Shown here piece by piece: positions 43,606-54,013 of a DNA stretch of 64,000 bases. Origin of the DNA: Arthrobacter sp. EPSL27 (GTDB taxonomy: Bacteria > Actinomycetota > Actinomycetes > Actinomycetales > Micrococcaceae). The translations under genes and the position numbers were made by a program. The DNA lies in assembly GCF_001512305.1 (NCBI RefSeq), contig NZ_LNUT01000005.1, forward strand, positions 655,774-719,773, written 5' to 3'. Every line of letters begins with the position of its first letter. Position 1 is the stretch's first letter. The notes below the pieces were generated by a model that saw only the letters and a list, made by a program, of their open reading frames with translations, did no database searches and had not been told where the DNA came from.

Positions 43606-45180
43606 ATGCCAGAAACACACAACGGCGGCCGCACGTCCCCGACGCGTTCGGGACGCTCTGGCCGCAATCCGCTCCGGGACCCGCGGGACCGGCGCCTGAA
43701 CCGAATCGCCGGACCGTCGTCGCTGGTCCTGTTCGGGGTCACGGGGGACCTCGCCCGCAAGAAGCTGATGCCGGCTGTGTACGACCTCGCGAACCGGGGG
43801 CTGCTGCCGCCGAGCTTCGCGCTGGTGGGCTTCGCCCGGCGGAACTGGGAGAACGAGGACTTCTCCGCCGAGGTGAAGGAGGCCGTCAAGGCCTACGCAC
43901 GCACCCCGTTCGACGAGACGGTGTGGAAGCAGCTCTCCGAGGGCATCCGCTTCGTGCAGGGCGAGTTCGACGACGACGACGCTTTCAAGCGCCTGAGCGA
44001 GACCATCGACGAACTGGACGAACAGCGCGGCACCCGCGGGAACCACGCGTTCTACCTCTCCATTCCGCCGAACGCGTTCGAGCTGGTCTGCACCCAGTTG
44101 TCCAAGCACGGGCTGGCCCAGGCTGAGGGCGACAAGTGGCGGCGCGTGGTGATCGAGAAGCCGTTCGGCCACAACCTGGAGTCGGCGCGCCAGCTCAACG
44201 ACATTGTGGAGTCCGTCTTCCCGCAGGATGCGGTGTTCCGGATCGACCACTACCTGGGCAAGGAGACGGTGCAGAACATCCTGGCGCTGCGCTTCGCCAA
44301 CCAGCTGTTCGAGCCGCTGTGGAACGCCAACTATGTGGACCACGTCCAGATCACCATGGCCGAAGACATCGGCACCGGGGGCCGGGCAGGGTATTACGAC
44401 GGCGTGGGCGCTGCCCGCGACGTGATCCAGAACCACCTGCTGCAGCTGCTGGCGCTGACCGCGATGGAGGAGCCCATCTCCTTCAACGCCGACGACCTCC
44501 GCGCCGAGAAGGAGAAGGTCCTCGCCGCCGTCCGGCTCCCCCAGGACCTGTCCACCCATTCGGCGCGCGGGCAGTTCACCGGCGGCTGGCAGGGCGGCGA
44601 GAAAGTGGTGGGCTACCTGGAGGAAGAGGGTATCCCCGCTGACTCCAAGACGGAGACGTTCGCTGCCATCCGGGTGGACATCAACACCCGCCGCTGGGCC
44701 GGCGTGCCGTTCTACCTTCGCGCCGGCAAGCGCCTGGGCCGCCGGGTGACCGAGATCGCCGTCGTCCTCAAACGCGCCCCCAACCTGCTCTTCACCGACC
44801 ATGGTGAGGATGACTTCGGCCAGAACGCCGTGGTGATCCGGGTCCAGCCCGACGAGGGTGCCACCATCCGCTTCGGGTCCAAGGTCCCCGGAACGCAGAT
44901 GGAAGTCCGCGACGTCACCATGGATTTCGGCTACGGCCACTCCTTCACGGAGTCCAGCCCCGAGGCCTACGAACGGCTCATCCTGGATGTGCTGCTCGGC
45001 GAGCCGCCGCTGTTCCCCCGGCACGCCGAGGTGGAGCTGTCCTGGAAGATCCTCGACCCGTTCGAGGAGTACTGGGCGTCCCTGGACGAGCAGCCCGATC
45101 CGTACCTCCCCGGAAGCTGGGGCCCCGCCTCCGCCGTCGAACTCCTTGCCCGTGACGGACGAACCTGGAGAAGGCCATGA
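43606..45180 (+). CDS. zwf: Glucose-6-phosphate 1-dehydrogenase
   Basis: Protein of 524 residues, first oxidative pentose-phosphate enzyme. The NADP loop is LVLFGVTGDLARKKLMPA, the active-site motif RIDHYLGKETVQN contains catalytic Asp-His, and the substrate-binding EKPFGHNLESA is present. The first 35 residues are basic and variable. It overlaps opcA by 4 nt (ATGA), which fits the OpcA protein being required for its assembly or redox activation. Confidence 0.97.
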   Translation: MPETHNGGRTSPTRSGRSGRNPLRDPRDRRLNRIAGPSSLVLFGVTGDLARKKLMPAVYDLANRGLLPPSFALVGFARRNWENEDFSAEVKEAVKAYARTPFDETVWKQLSEGIRFVQGEFDDDDAFKRLSETIDELDEQRGTRGNHAFYLSIPPNAFELVCTQLSKHGLAQAEGDKWRRVVIEKPFGHNLESARQLNDIVESVFPQDAVFRIDHYLGKETVQNILALRFANQLFEPLWNANYVDHVQITMAEDIGTGGRAGYYDGVGAARDVIQNHLLQLLALTAMEEPISFNADDLRAEKEKVLAAVRLPQDLSTHSARGQFTGGWQGGEKVVGYLEEEGIPADSKTETFAAIRVDINTRRWAGVPFYLRAGKRLGRRVTEIAVVLKRAPNLLFTDHGEDDFGQNAVVIRVQPDEGATIRFGSKVPGTQMEVRDVTMDFGYGHSFTESSPEAYERLILDVLLGEPPLFPRHAEVELSWKILDPFEEYWASLDEQPDPYLPGSWGPASAVELLARDGRTWRRP

Positions 45181-46118
45181 TCGTAGATCTTCCCGACACC
45201 ACTACCTCTAAGATCTCCAAGAAGATCATGGCCCTGCGCGAGCAGGGCGGCGTGATAGCCCTTGGCCGGGTGCTGACCCTGGTGGTCGTCACCAAGTCCG
45301 GCCTGGAAGAGGAAGCCATTGAGGCGGCCAACGAGGCCAGCCGTGAGCATCCCTGCCGGATCATCGTCCTCGCCGACGCCGGGGCCGAAGCCCCGACCCG
45401 GCTGGATGCGCAGATCCGCGTGGGCGGCGACGCCGGCGCCTCCGAGGTGATCCTGCTGCGCGGCTACGGCGAACTCGCGGAGGAAAGCGAATCCCTCGTG
45501 GCGGCCCTGCTCCTCCCGGACGCGCCGATAGTGGCCTGGTGGCCGCACGGGGCACCGAGAAACGCCTGCGAGACGTCGATCGGACAGATCGCGCACCGCC
45601 GCATCACGGACTCCGCCAACGAATCCGACCCGCAGGGCGCGTTGGAGAACATCCGCCGCACCTACAAGGCGGGCGACACCGACCTCGCCTGGACCCGCCT
45701 CACCAACTGGCGGATCCAGCTGGCGGCGGCCCTGGACCAGGTGGACGACTCACCGGTCACCGCCGTCGCTGTCGAGGGCGCCTCCGACTCGCCCAGCACT
45801 ATCCTGCTGGCGGCGTGGCTCACCCTGGCCCTCGATGCCCCCGTGACAATCGTGGCGGACCCCGCGGGAACGGGCATTCGGCGGGTGCGGCTGACCCGGA
45901 CGGGCGGCGACGTCCAGCTGTTCCGGCCCGGGCTCACCGTGGCGGAACTGACGCAGCCCGGCCAGCCGGCGCAGCGCATTTCGCTGCCGCGCCGCAGCCT
46001 GAAGGACTGCCTGGCCGAGGAGCTGCGCCGCCTCGATCCGGACGAAGTGTTCGGCGAAGTGATTACTATTGGACTGCCCCGTACCAATCTAAGGAGTGTC
46101 CGTCCCAGTGAGCGCTGA
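45177..46118 (+). CDS. opcA: Glucose-6-phosphate dehydrogenase assembly protein OpcA
   Basis: Protein of 313 residues. MIVDLPDTTTSKISKKIMALREQGGVIALGRVLTLVV and PDAPIVAWWPHGAPRNACETSIGQIAHRRITDS are typical of actinobacterial OpcA. It modulates Zwf oligomerisation and activity. It is coupled to zwf (4-nt overlap) and overlaps the start of pgl by 11 nt. Full length. Confidence 0.95.
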   Translation: MIVDLPDTTTSKISKKIMALREQGGVIALGRVLTLVVVTKSGLEEEAIEAANEASREHPCRIIVLADAGAEAPTRLDAQIRVGGDAGASEVILLRGYGELAEESESLVAALLLPDAPIVAWWPHGAPRNACETSIGQIAHRRITDSANESDPQGALENIRRTYKAGDTDLAWTRLTNWRIQLAAALDQVDDSPVTAVAVEGASDSPSTILLAAWLTLALDAPVTIVADPAGTGIRRVRLTRTGGDVQLFRPGLTVAELTQPGQPAQRISLPRRSLKDCLAEELRRLDPDEVFGEVITIGLPRTNLRSVRPSER

Positions 46119-46914
46119 TCCCAGAGTAAGCATCCATCCTGACTCGACCGTCCTTATGGCCGCGATCGCGGCCCGGCTGATCACGAAACTGGTGGACATC
46201 CAGGACAAACACGACGAGGCCACGGTGGTGCTTACCGGCGGGTCGATGGGCATCGGCTCGCTCAAGGCCGTGGCGGAATCGCCGGCGTCCCCCGCCGTCG
46301 ACTGGTCCAAGGTCAACTTCTGGTGGGGGGACGAGCGGTTCCTCGCAGCCAACGACCCGGAGCGCAACGCCCTCCAGGCGCGCGAGGCGCTGCTCTCGCG
46401 GATCCCCGCGGACCCCGCGCGGATCCACGAGCCCGGCTCCACCGACGACTTTGACACGCCCGAGGAAGCGGCCGCCGACTATGCCCGCCGGCTCGGCGAG
46501 GCAGCGGCGGCGGAACACGCCGCGGACATGTCCGATGACCGTCCGGAGAACCCGGCCGCGCTCCCCCGCTTCGACATCGTGCTGCTCGGGGTGGGACCCG
46601 ACGCCCACGTCGCGTCCCTCTTCCCGGAGCAGGCCGGGATCCGGGAGAAAACCCTCCCGGTGGTGGGGGTCCGGAACTCACCCAAGCCGCCGCCGCTGCG
46701 GGTGTCCCTCACGCTGCCCGCCATCAACACTGCCGCGGAAATCTGGATGGTGGTGGCCGGGGACGACAAGGCAGGCGCCGTGGGGCTGGCCCTCGCCGGC
46801 GCCAATCCGGTGCAGGTGCCCGCCGCCGGCCCGCGGGGACGGAAGGAAACCCTCTGGCTGATCGACGAGAACGCGGCGGCACGGGTCCCGCAGCAGCTGG
46901 TCCGCAAGGGCTGA
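46108..46914 (+). CDS. pgl: 6-phosphogluconolactonase
   Basis: DevB/SOL-type lactonase of 268 residues. Motifs are VVLTGGSMGIGSLKAV, VNFWWGDERFLAANDPERN, the second sugar-phosphate site DIVLLGVGPDAHVASLFPE and RVSLTLPAINTAAEIWMVVAG. It hydrolyses 6-phosphogluconolactone made by Zwf. GTG at 46108 is used because AAGGAG lies 11 nt upstream. GTG at 46096 would overlap that ribosome site. Last gene of the operon, ending 16 nt before a strong terminator. Confidence 0.94.
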   Translation: MSADPRVSIHPDSTVLMAAIAARLITKLVDIQDKHDEATVVLTGGSMGIGSLKAVAESPASPAVDWSKVNFWWGDERFLAANDPERNALQAREALLSRIPADPARIHEPGSTDDFDTPEEAAADYARRLGEAAAAEHAADMSDDRPENPAALPRFDIVLLGVGPDAHVASLFPEQAGIREKTLPVVGVRNSPKPPPLRVSLTLPAINTAAEIWMVVAGDDKAGAVGLALAGANPVQVPAAGPRGRKETLWLIDENAAARVPQQLVRKG

Positions 46915-46930
46915 TCCAGCGAGACTTAGT

Positions 46931-46968
46931 TAGCGGGCGGCCGGCCCGGTCCCGGGCCGGCCGCGCTA
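46931..46968. terminator. Bidirectional terminator between pgl and rbpA
   Basis: A perfect 13-bp core stem (GCGGCCGGCCCGG at 46937-46949 with its complement at 46952-46964), extended by TAGC/GCTA pairing across a 2-nt bulge. The outer arm overlaps the rbpA stop codon at 46966-46968. Confidence 0.8.
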
Positions 46969-47346
46969 GGCGGGCGGGGCACCCCGCCGGGACCGCAGCC
47001 GCTCCAGCGCTCCGGCCAGCACGTCTTCGGCATCCTGGCTGGAGCGCCGCTCTTTAACGTATTCCAGGTGGCTCTTGAACCCTTCCACGGGGGCTTCCTC
47101 GAGGGCGAACTGTGCCTCGTCCCGGGTGGCGGTCCCGCCGCAGCGCCGGCAGTCCCAGACACCGGGGATCTGTTCGTCAGGCAGCTGGGCAAAGACCAGC
47201 GCGGTCTCATGGCCCTTGGCGCACTGGTAGGTGACGCGGATGCGGGGCGTGCGGACGGCGGAGCCGTCGAGCGGCTCGTGGCGCGGCGCGGCCCCTTCGG
47301 TGGCTCCTACGCGGATGCCCCGGAAACCGGAGGCAGAATGCAACAT
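46966..47346 (-). CDS. rbpA: RNA polymerase-binding protein RbpA
   Basis: Actinobacterial transcription initiation factor of 126 residues that stabilises open complexes with housekeeping sigma. An N-terminal tail with SGFRGIRVG, a core domain with Cys42, His46, Cys66 and Cys69 (CAKGH and CRRC) as a zinc or structural site, the basic linker and a C-terminal sigma-interaction helix (FKSHLEYVKERRSSQDAEDVLAGAL) are all present. The ATG has GGAG 6 nt upstream, but both lie inside one arm of a 13-bp inverted repeat, suggesting translational or operator control. Confidence 0.96.
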   Translation of the reverse strand: MLHSASGFRGIRVGATEGAAPRHEPLDGSAVRTPRIRVTYQCAKGHETALVFAQLPDEQIPGVWDCRRCGGTATRDEAQFALEEAPVEGFKSHLEYVKERRSSQDAEDVLAGALERLRSRRGAPPA

Positions 47347-47418
47347 CGGGAACTCCTGGCTACTTGGCGGACGGAAAGCGCGTGCAATCAGCCACAGTGT
47401 AGGTCGGAGTTCCCGATG
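47344..47418 (-). promoter_or_regulatory. Inverted repeat embracing the rbpA ribosome site and start codon
   Basis: GGAGTTCCCGATG at 47356-47344 on the transcript strand contains the GGAG ribosome site and the ATG. Its exact 13-nt complement lies upstream at 47418-47406. In an RNA containing both arms, the start would be base-paired across a 49-nt loop. As DNA it could be an operator. Confidence 0.6.
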
Positions 47419-47425
47419 CCGGGGA

Positions 47426-47439
47426 GGGTCCTAGGACCC
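47426..47439. promoter_or_regulatory. Perfect 14-bp palindrome upstream of rbpA
   Basis: GGGTCCTAGGACCC, between the secG stop and the rbpA leader. It has no loop, so it is better suited to a dimeric DNA-binding protein than to a terminator. Confidence 0.45.
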
Positions 47440-47463
47440 CTATGAAATTGTGCCGGGGACCGG

Positions 47464-47721
47464 TTAGGAGTCGCCGCCGCCGGTGAACCGCATCATCAGG
47501 CCGAGGCCGACAATGACCACGCCCCAGGTGATGCCGAGGATGATCGTGAATCGGTTCAGGTTCCGCTCGGCCACGCCGGAGGAGCTCAGTCCGGAACTCA
47601 TGCCGCCGCCGAACATGTCGGACAGACCGCCGCCACGGCCCTTGTGGAGCAGGATGAGCAGGGTCAGCAGGAGGCTGGTGATGCCCAGGAGGACCTGCAG
47701 GATGACATGAAGAACGTCCAC
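47464..47721 (-). CDS. secG: Preprotein translocase subunit SecG
   Basis: Small membrane protein of 85 residues with two helices (about 3-24 and 58-78) separated by the conserved loop LLHKGRGGGLSDMFGGGMSSGLSSSGVAERNLNRFT. It assists SecYE-mediated protein export. The GTG start has AAAGG about 9 nt upstream. It lies 48 nt after tpiA and is probably cotranscribed with tpiA-pgk-gap, a standard actinobacterial arrangement. Confidence 0.97.
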   Translation of the reverse strand: MDVLHVILQVLLGITSLLLTLLILLHKGRGGGLSDMFGGGMSSGLSSSGVAERNLNRFTIILGITWGVVIVGLGLMMRFTGGGDS

Positions 47722-47769
47722 GACGGCCTTTCAGAAGAGGGGATTGCGGGGGCCACGACGGTGTCCGGA

Positions 47770-48585
47770 CTAATCCGTCAGCAGGTGACTCTCGAACCTG
47801 ACAATATTAGCAAACTCGGCGGCGTCCAGGCTGGCACCGCCGACCAGCAGTCCGTCCACGTCGCGTTCCTTGAGGATCGCGGCAGCGTTGTTGGCCTTGA
47901 CCGAGCCGCCGTAGAGGAGGCGCGTCTTGCCGGCGACGTCGGCGCCGAAGAGGGTGGACAGCTCGGCGCGGATGGCGGCGCACATTTCCTGGGCGTCGTC
48001 GGGTCCCGCGACCTCGCCGGTCCCGATGGCCCACACCGGCTCATAGGCGACCACCAGTTCGGCGGCCTGCTCAGGAGTCAGTCCCTCGACGCCGGCGCGC
48101 AGCTGGGCGAGCGTGTGGTCCACGTGGGTTCCGGCCTGGCGGATCTCCAACCCTTCGCCGACGCAGAGCACGGGGGTGAGGCCGTGCCGGAAAGCCGCCT
48201 TGGTCTTGGCGTTCAGCACGTCGTCGGTCTCGTGGTGGATGGTGCGGCGTTCGCTGTGGCCGACCAGGACGTAGCTGCAGCCCAGTTTGGCGAGGAACTG
48301 CCCCGAGATGTCGCCCGTGAAGGCGCCGGAGTCGTTCGGGGAGAGGTCCTGGCCGCCGTACACGATCTTCAGTTCGTCGCCCTGGACCAGGGTCTGGACG
48401 CCGCGGAGGCCGGTGAACGCCGGGAAGACCGCAACCTCGGTTCGGCTGTAGTCGTGCTTGGCGTCGGACAGGGTCCACGCGAGTTTCTGCAGGAGGGTGA
48501 TGCCCTGGACGTGGTCCATGTTCATCTTCCAGTTGCCTGCGATCAAGGGCGTGCGGTCGAAGGTGCCGTTGGTTGACGTAGTCAC
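47770..48585 (-). CDS. tpiA: Triose-phosphate isomerase
   Basis: TIM-barrel enzyme of 271 residues. Catalytic Lys in [11 protein letters not shown], His in VLVGHSERR and Glu in [14 protein letters not shown] are visible, followed by the phosphate loops [12 protein letters not shown] and [11 protein letters not shown]. The GTG at 48585 has GGAG 5-6 nt upstream. It lies between pgk and secG in the glycolytic operon. Confidence 0.97.
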   Translation of the reverse strand: MTTSTNGTFDRTPLIAGNWKMNMDHVQGITLLQKLAWTLSDAKHDYSRTEVAVFPAFTGLRGVQTLVQGDELKIVYGGQDLSPNDSGAFTGDISGQFLAKLGCSYVLVGHSERRTIHHETDDVLNAKTKAAFRHGLTPVLCVGEGLEIRQAGTHVDHTLAQLRAGVEGLTPEQAAELVVAYEPVWAIGTGEVAGPDDAQEMCAAIRAELSTLFGADVAGKTRLLYGGSVKANNAAAILKERDVDGLLVGGASLDAAEFANIVRFESHLLTD

Positions 48586-48667
48586 GTGGTCTCCAAAAGG
48601 TCGTAGCAGTGGAACAGCCGGCAGGGCGCCCCGTTCCGGGGAAGATGCGCCCTGCCGGCCGGAGGTT

Positions 48668-49894
48668 CTAGCGGTCCAGGACGCTGAGGCCGGGAAGGTC
48701 CTTGCCTTCGAGGTACTCGAGGCTGGCGCCGCCGCCGGTGGAGATGTGCCCGAACTGGTCGTCGGCGAAGCCGAGGGTCCGGACCGCCGCGGCGGAGTCG
48801 CCGCCGCCCACCACGGTGAATGCGCCGGTGTCGGTCAGTGCCTGGGCGACGGCCCGGGTGCCTGCGGCGAAAGCCGGGAACTCGAAGACGCCCATTGGCC
48901 CGTTCCAGAACACGGTCTTGGCGCCGGCGATCCGCTCGGCGAAGGCCTTGGACGTTTCCGGTCCGATGTCCAGGCCAATGCCCGCGGCACCGAAGCTGCT
49001 GTCCTCGATCGTGTCGGCGCGCACAGTCTCGTGCTCCGCGTCGGCGGCGAACTTGGCAGCCACGACGACGTCGGTGGGGACCACGAACTCGGTTCCGGCC
49101 TCCGCGGCGCGCTTCAGGTAGTCCTGCACGACGGGGATCTGGTCCTCCTCGAGCAGGCTTCCGCCGACCTTGTGGCCTGCGGCCGCGAGGAAGGTGAACA
49201 GCATGCCGCCGCCGACCAGGATCGTGTCCGCTTTGCCGATCAGGTTGTCGATGACCGCGAGCTTGTCCGAGACCTTGGATCCGCCGAGGACCACAACGTA
49301 CGGCCGCTGCGTGTCGGTGGTGAGCTTGCGCAGCACCTCGACCTCCGTGCGGACCAGGTCACCCTGGTACGACGGCAGGCGCCGGGCGACGTCGTACACG
49401 CTGGCGTGCTTGCGGTGCACGGCGCCGAAGGCGTCATCCACAAATGCGCCGTTGTCCCCGGTCAGGGCCACGAGCTCGTCGGCAAACGCGCCGCGTTCGG
49501 CGTCGTCCTTGGACGTCTCCCGGGCGTCGAAGCGCACGTTCTCCAGGACGAGGGCTTCGCCGTCCTGCAGCGCGCCGGCGGCCGCGGCTGCGGACTGGCC
49601 GACAGTGTCATCGGCCAGGGAAACCTTGAAGGAGGCCAGCTCGGCGAGCCGCGCCACGGCGGGCTTGAGCGAGTACTTGTCCTCGGGCGCGCCCTTGGGG
49701 CGGCCAAGGTGTGCTGTCACCAGCACGCGGGCACCGGCGTCCGTGAGCTTCGACAGCACTGGCAGGGAGGCCTTGATGCGGCCGTCGTCAGTCACTGTAG
49801 AGCCGTCGAGCGGCACGTTCAGGTCGCTTCTGACCAGAACGTACCGCCCGCGGACACCATCAGCGATCAGTTCGTTGAGGGTGTGGAATGTCAT
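48668..49894 (-). CDS. pgk: Phosphoglycerate kinase
   Basis: Two-domain kinase of 408 residues. The N-terminal substrate site is [13 protein letters not shown], with TAHLGRPKG. The inter-domain block is [15 protein letters not shown], and the nucleotide site includes [18 protein letters not shown] and [11 protein letters not shown]. The ATG at 49894 gives [10 protein letters not shown]; in-frame sequence upstream overlaps gap and is rejected. It is 10 nt downstream of gap and 82 nt upstream of tpiA. Confidence 0.97.
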   Translation of the reverse strand: MTFHTLNELIADGVRGRYVLVRSDLNVPLDGSTVTDDGRIKASLPVLSKLTDAGARVLVTAHLGRPKGAPEDKYSLKPAVARLAELASFKVSLADDTVGQSAAAAAGALQDGEALVLENVRFDARETSKDDAERGAFADELVALTGDNGAFVDDAFGAVHRKHASVYDVARRLPSYQGDLVRTEVEVLRKLTTDTQRPYVVVLGGSKVSDKLAVIDNLIGKADTILVGGGMLFTFLAAAGHKVGGSLLEEDQIPVVQDYLKRAAEAGTEFVVPTDVVVAAKFAADAEHETVRADTIEDSSFGAAGIGLDIGPETSKAFAERIAGAKTVFWNGPMGVFEFPAFAAGTRAVAQALTDTGAFTVVGGGDSAAAVRTLGFADDQFGHISTGGGASLEYLEGKDLPGLSVLDR

Positions 49895-49904
49895 GTGTCT
49901 TACC

Positions 49905-51080
<1,176 letters not shown>

Positions 51081-51110
51081 GGACTGCCCCCGCAAGTGCG
51101 GGGGCAGTCC
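51081..51110 (-). terminator. Strong hairpin downstream of sodA
   Basis: Perfect 14-bp arms, GGACTGCCCCCGCA at 51081-51094 and its complement at 51097-51110. It lies 96 nt after the sodA stop and just upstream of the gap -10, so it may terminate sodA and insulate gap. Confidence 0.7.
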
Positions 51111-51205
51111 GTCCAGCATTCGAGCCTGACGGCGGCAAATGTGAGCTTTGTTACGTGCAGATTAACATCTGCCCGGCAGAGCTGCCCCGATGGCCCGGAC
51201 GTGGC

Positions 51206-51829
51206 TTAAAGCGTGATGAGGCCGGTGGCGTTCTTGCGGGCGGCGTCGAAACGCTTGGCGACGTCGGCCCAGTTCACGATGTTCCAGAAAGCCTTGACGT
51301 AGTCAGCCTTGACGTTGACGTAGTCCAGGTAGAACGCGTGCTCCCACATGTCCAGCATCAGCAGCGGGGTGGTGCCCAGCGCGACGTTGCCCTGCTGGTC
51401 GTAGAGCTGCTCGATGACCAGGTTCCCGCCGATGGGCTCGTAGGCCAGGAAGCCCCAGCCGGAGCCCTGCAGGCCCAGCGCTGCGGCGCTGAACTGGGCG
51501 CGGAACGCGTCAAAGGAGCCAAAGGCGTCGTCGATGGCGGCTGCCAGCTCACCCTCGGGCTTGTCGCCGCCGTCCGGGGACAGGTTGTTCCAGAACACGG
51601 AGTGGTTGATGTGGCCGCCGGTGTGGAACGCGAGGTCCTTGGAGAGGCGGTTGATGTTGGCGAAGTCGCCCTTCTCGCGCGCCTCGGCCAGCTGGGCCAG
51701 GGCGTTGTTGGCACCGGTCACGTAGGCGGCGTGGTGCTTGCTGTGGTGCAGCTCCATGATCCGCGCGGAAATGTGCGGCTCCAGCGCTGCGTAGTCATAG
51801 CTGAGTTCTGGCAGTACGTACTCGGTCAC
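51206..51829 (-). CDS. sodA: Superoxide dismutase (Fe/Mn type)
   Basis: Protein of 207 residues. Metal ligands are visible in [22 protein letters not shown] (first His), [11 protein letters not shown] (second His) and [11 protein letters not shown] (Asp and His). [13 protein letters not shown] follows the Mn-type pattern more than the Fe type, although metal use cannot be settled by sequence. The GTG at 51829 has GGAGG 5 nt upstream, so the longer upstream extension is rejected. It is cytoplasmic. It sits between whiA and gap, which are neighbours in many actinobacteria. Confidence 0.95.
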   Translation of the reverse strand: MTEYVLPELSYDYAALEPHISARIMELHHSKHHAAYVTGANNALAQLAEAREKGDFANINRLSKDLAFHTGGHINHSVFWNNLSPDGGDKPEGELAAAIDDAFGSFDAFRAQFSAAALGLQGSGWGFLAYEPIGGNLVIEQLYDQQGNVALGTTPLLMLDMWEHAFYLDYVNVKADYVKAFWNIVNWADVAKRFDAARKNATGLITL

Positions 51830-52002
51830 AAAGTCCTCCAATGTCGTGGACAGGTTGTCCGTTTTGGTAACTCTCGGATTGTGCATCCGGATGGCTGGCA
51901 TCCGGAAGTCTGTGGATCGGGATCCAGTGGGCATAGCCTCCGCTCCCCCCAAGGTATTCCCACCGGTCCGATCCGATTCTGCCGGTGTTCCTTCGGGGAA
52001 GG
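51830..52002 (-). promoter_or_regulatory. sodA upstream region with hairpins
   Basis: 173 bp between whiA and sodA. It includes CACCGG/CCGGTG arms at 51961-51987 and a 5-bp hairpin at 51990-52002 abutting the whiA stop, either of which could attenuate or end whiA transcription. The palindrome CATCCGGATG (51886-51895) and a further CATCCGG nearby lie closer to sodA and are candidate operator sites. Confidence 0.35.
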
Positions 52003-52983
52003 CTACTCGTCCAGCATTTCAGGTGTCACATTGGCTTCCGTGCCGGGAATGCCGAGGTCCTGGGCGCGCTTGTCCGCCATCGCCAGGAGCCGGCGGATCC
52101 GGCCCGCGATGGCGTCCTTGGTCATGACGGGGTCGGCCAGGCGGCCCAGTTCGTCGAGGCTGGCCTGCTTGTGCGCCACCCGGAGTTCGCCGGCGTATTT
52201 GAGGTGGTCCGGGACGTCGTCGCCCAGGATTTCCAGGGCACGGTCCACGCGGGCGCCGGCGGCCACCGCGGCCTGCGCCGACCGCCGCAGGTTGGCGTCG
52301 TCGAAGTTGGCCAGCCGGTTGGCGGTGGCGCGGACCTCCTTGCGCATCCGCCGCTCTTCCCACACCATCAGCGCATCATGGGCGCCCATCCGGGTCAGCA
52401 GCGCGGCAATCGTATCGCCGTCGCGGATCACCACGCGGTCCACTCCCCTGACCTCGCGGGCCTTGGCCTGGATTCCCAGCCGGCGGGCGGCGCCGACGAG
52501 GGCCAGCGCGGACTCCGGGCCGGGGCAGGTGACCTCCATGGCGGAGGACCGGCCGGGTTCCGTGAGGGACCCGTGGGCCAGGAAGGCGCCGCGCCAGACT
52601 GCCTCGGCGTCTGCGGCGGAACCGTTCACCACCACGGAGGGCAGGCCCCGGACGGGCCGGCCGCGGGCATCCAGCAGGCCGGTCTGGCGGGCGAGGGCCT
52701 CGCCGTCGCGCACCACGCGGACCACATAGCGGCTGCCGCGGCGCAGGCCGCCGCCGGAGACGACGATGATTTCACTCTGGTGCCCGTAGACCTCGGCGAT
52801 GGCGGCGCGGAGCCGCCGCGCGGTGGAGGCGAGGTCCACCTCGGCCTCGATCACGATCCTGCCCGAGATGATGTGGAGTCCCCCGGCGAACCGGAGCATG
52901 GCGGACACTTCAGCCTTGCGGACCGAGGACTTCTTGATGTCCAGCCGGGAAAGTTCTTCCTTGACTGATGCTGTCAGTGCCAT
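52003..52983 (-). CDS. whiA: WhiA family DNA-binding protein
   Basis: Protein of 326 residues with a degenerate LAGLIDADG homing-endonuclease-like domain (about 1-215: [35 protein letters not shown], then [19 protein letters not shown]) and a C-terminal HTH ([30 protein letters not shown]). In Streptomyces WhiA activates sporulation and cell-division genes with WhiB; in non-sporulating relatives it is linked to division. The ATG has AGGAAAGG upstream. It lies 10 nt after yvcK and is part of the rapZ-yvcK-whiA cluster. Confidence 0.96.
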   Translation of the reverse strand: MALTASVKEELSRLDIKKSSVRKAEVSAMLRFAGGLHIISGRIVIEAEVDLASTARRLRAAIAEVYGHQSEIIVVSGGGLRRGSRYVVRVVRDGEALARQTGLLDARGRPVRGLPSVVVNGSAADAEAVWRGAFLAHGSLTEPGRSSAMEVTCPGPESALALVGAARRLGIQAKAREVRGVDRVVIRDGDTIAALLTRMGAHDALMVWEERRMRKEVRATANRLANFDDANLRRSAQAAVAAGARVDRALEILGDDVPDHLKYAGELRVAHKQASLDELGRLADPVMTKDAIAGRIRRLLAMADKRAQDLGIPGTEANVTPEMLDE

Positions 52984-52993
52984 GGCACCTTTC

Positions 52994-54013
52994 CTACCTG
53001 TTCCCGAAAATGTCGTGGTACGCCGTTGCCAGACGCAGCGGGTCGTGGATCGGCCGGCGGTTCGACGCCCCCACTTTACCCAACACCACCTCGGCACCGA
53101 GCATCCCGGCCGCCTGTTCGAAGTCGGCGCGGTCGGCCACGGACGCCGGATCGGCCAGGACGACGTCGATCGTGAACTCCGGCGCGTACTCCCGGAGGAC
53201 CCGCAGGTGGTCCGCGGCGGTCATCCCGACGGTTTCCTTGGTGTCTGTGGCGAGGTTCATGGTGAGGCAGCGCCGGGCGGCCGTGCTGCAGAGCGCTTCG
53301 CGCATTTCGGGCAGCAGGAGGTGCGGGAGCACGGACGTGTACCAGGAGCCGGGGCCCAGGATGACCCAGTCGGCGAGTTCGATCGCGGTGAGCGCCTCGA
53401 TGCAGGCGGGGGCGTTCTCCGGCAGGAGCCGGACGTGCTCCAGCGAGCCGGCGACGGCGCACTTTGCCTGTCCGGTGATGGTCTGGAGCGCGGTGGTCCC
53501 GTCCGGCGCGCTCACGCGGGCCTGGCCCTCGATGGTAAGCGGCACGCTCGACATCGGCAGGACCTCCCCGCGGGCGCCGAGCAGCGCGCCGGCCCATTTG
53601 AGGCCTGCGACGGTGTCGCCGAGGAGTTCCCACAGCGTCACGATCAGCAGGTTGCCCATGGCGTGTTCGTCCAGGGAGCCGCCGCGGCCCTTGCCGGGAG
53701 CGAACCGGTGCTGCATGACGTCGCGCCACGTTCGGCCCCAGTCCGTATCGTCGCAGAGCGCGGAGAGCGCCATCCGGAGGTCGCCGGGCGGCAGGACGCC
53801 GTACTCCTCGCGGAGCCGCCCGGAGGAGCCGCCGTCGTCAGCGACCGTCACGATGGCGGTCAGCTCCGAGGTGAGCAGGCGCAGGGCGGACAGGGAGGCG
53901 GAGAGTCCGTGGCCGCCGCCGAGCGCGACGACGGACGGCCCCTTGTCCTGCTGGCTCGCGAAGGACGAACTTGCCGCGGGGACGAGCGGCAGGGGCCCGG
54001 TGAGCAGCGCCAT
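52994..54013 (-). CDS. yvcK: YvcK/CofD-like gluconeogenesis factor
   Basis: Protein of 339 residues. The Rossmann-type nucleotide-sugar site is [18 protein letters not shown]. The family blocks [46 protein letters not shown] and [15 protein letters not shown] are intact. It binds UDP-sugars and affects carbon flux and cell-wall precursor supply. Its ATG overlaps the rapZ stop (TAATG). A Ser/Ala-rich N terminus of about 20 residues is variable. Confidence 0.95.
   Translation of the reverse strand: MALLTGPLPLVPAASSSFASQQDKGPSVVALGGGHGLSASLSALRLLTSELTAIVTVADDGGSSGRLREEYGVLPPGDLRMALSALCDDTDWGRTWRDVMQHRFAPGKGRGGSLDEHAMGNLLIVTLWELLGDTVAGLKWAGALLGARGEVLPMSSVPLTIEGQARVSAPDGTTALQTITGQAKCAVAGSLEHVRLLPENAPACIEALTAIELADWVILGPGSWYTSVLPHLLLPEMREALCSTAARRCLTMNLATDTKETVGMTAADHLRVLREYAPEFTIDVVLADPASVADRADFEQAAGMLGAEVVLGKVGASNRRPIHDPLRLATAYHDIFGNR

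Noticed and set aside
42484..45024. 846-codon open frame antisense to pgi and zwf
   Set aside because: It is a shadow of two complete, well-conserved genes in very GC-rich DNA. It has no recognisable domain and no promoter or ribosome site.
46096..46107. GTG at 46096 as the pgl start
   Set aside because: It overlaps the only ribosome-site-like AAGGAG; GTG at 46108 leaves a usable spacing.
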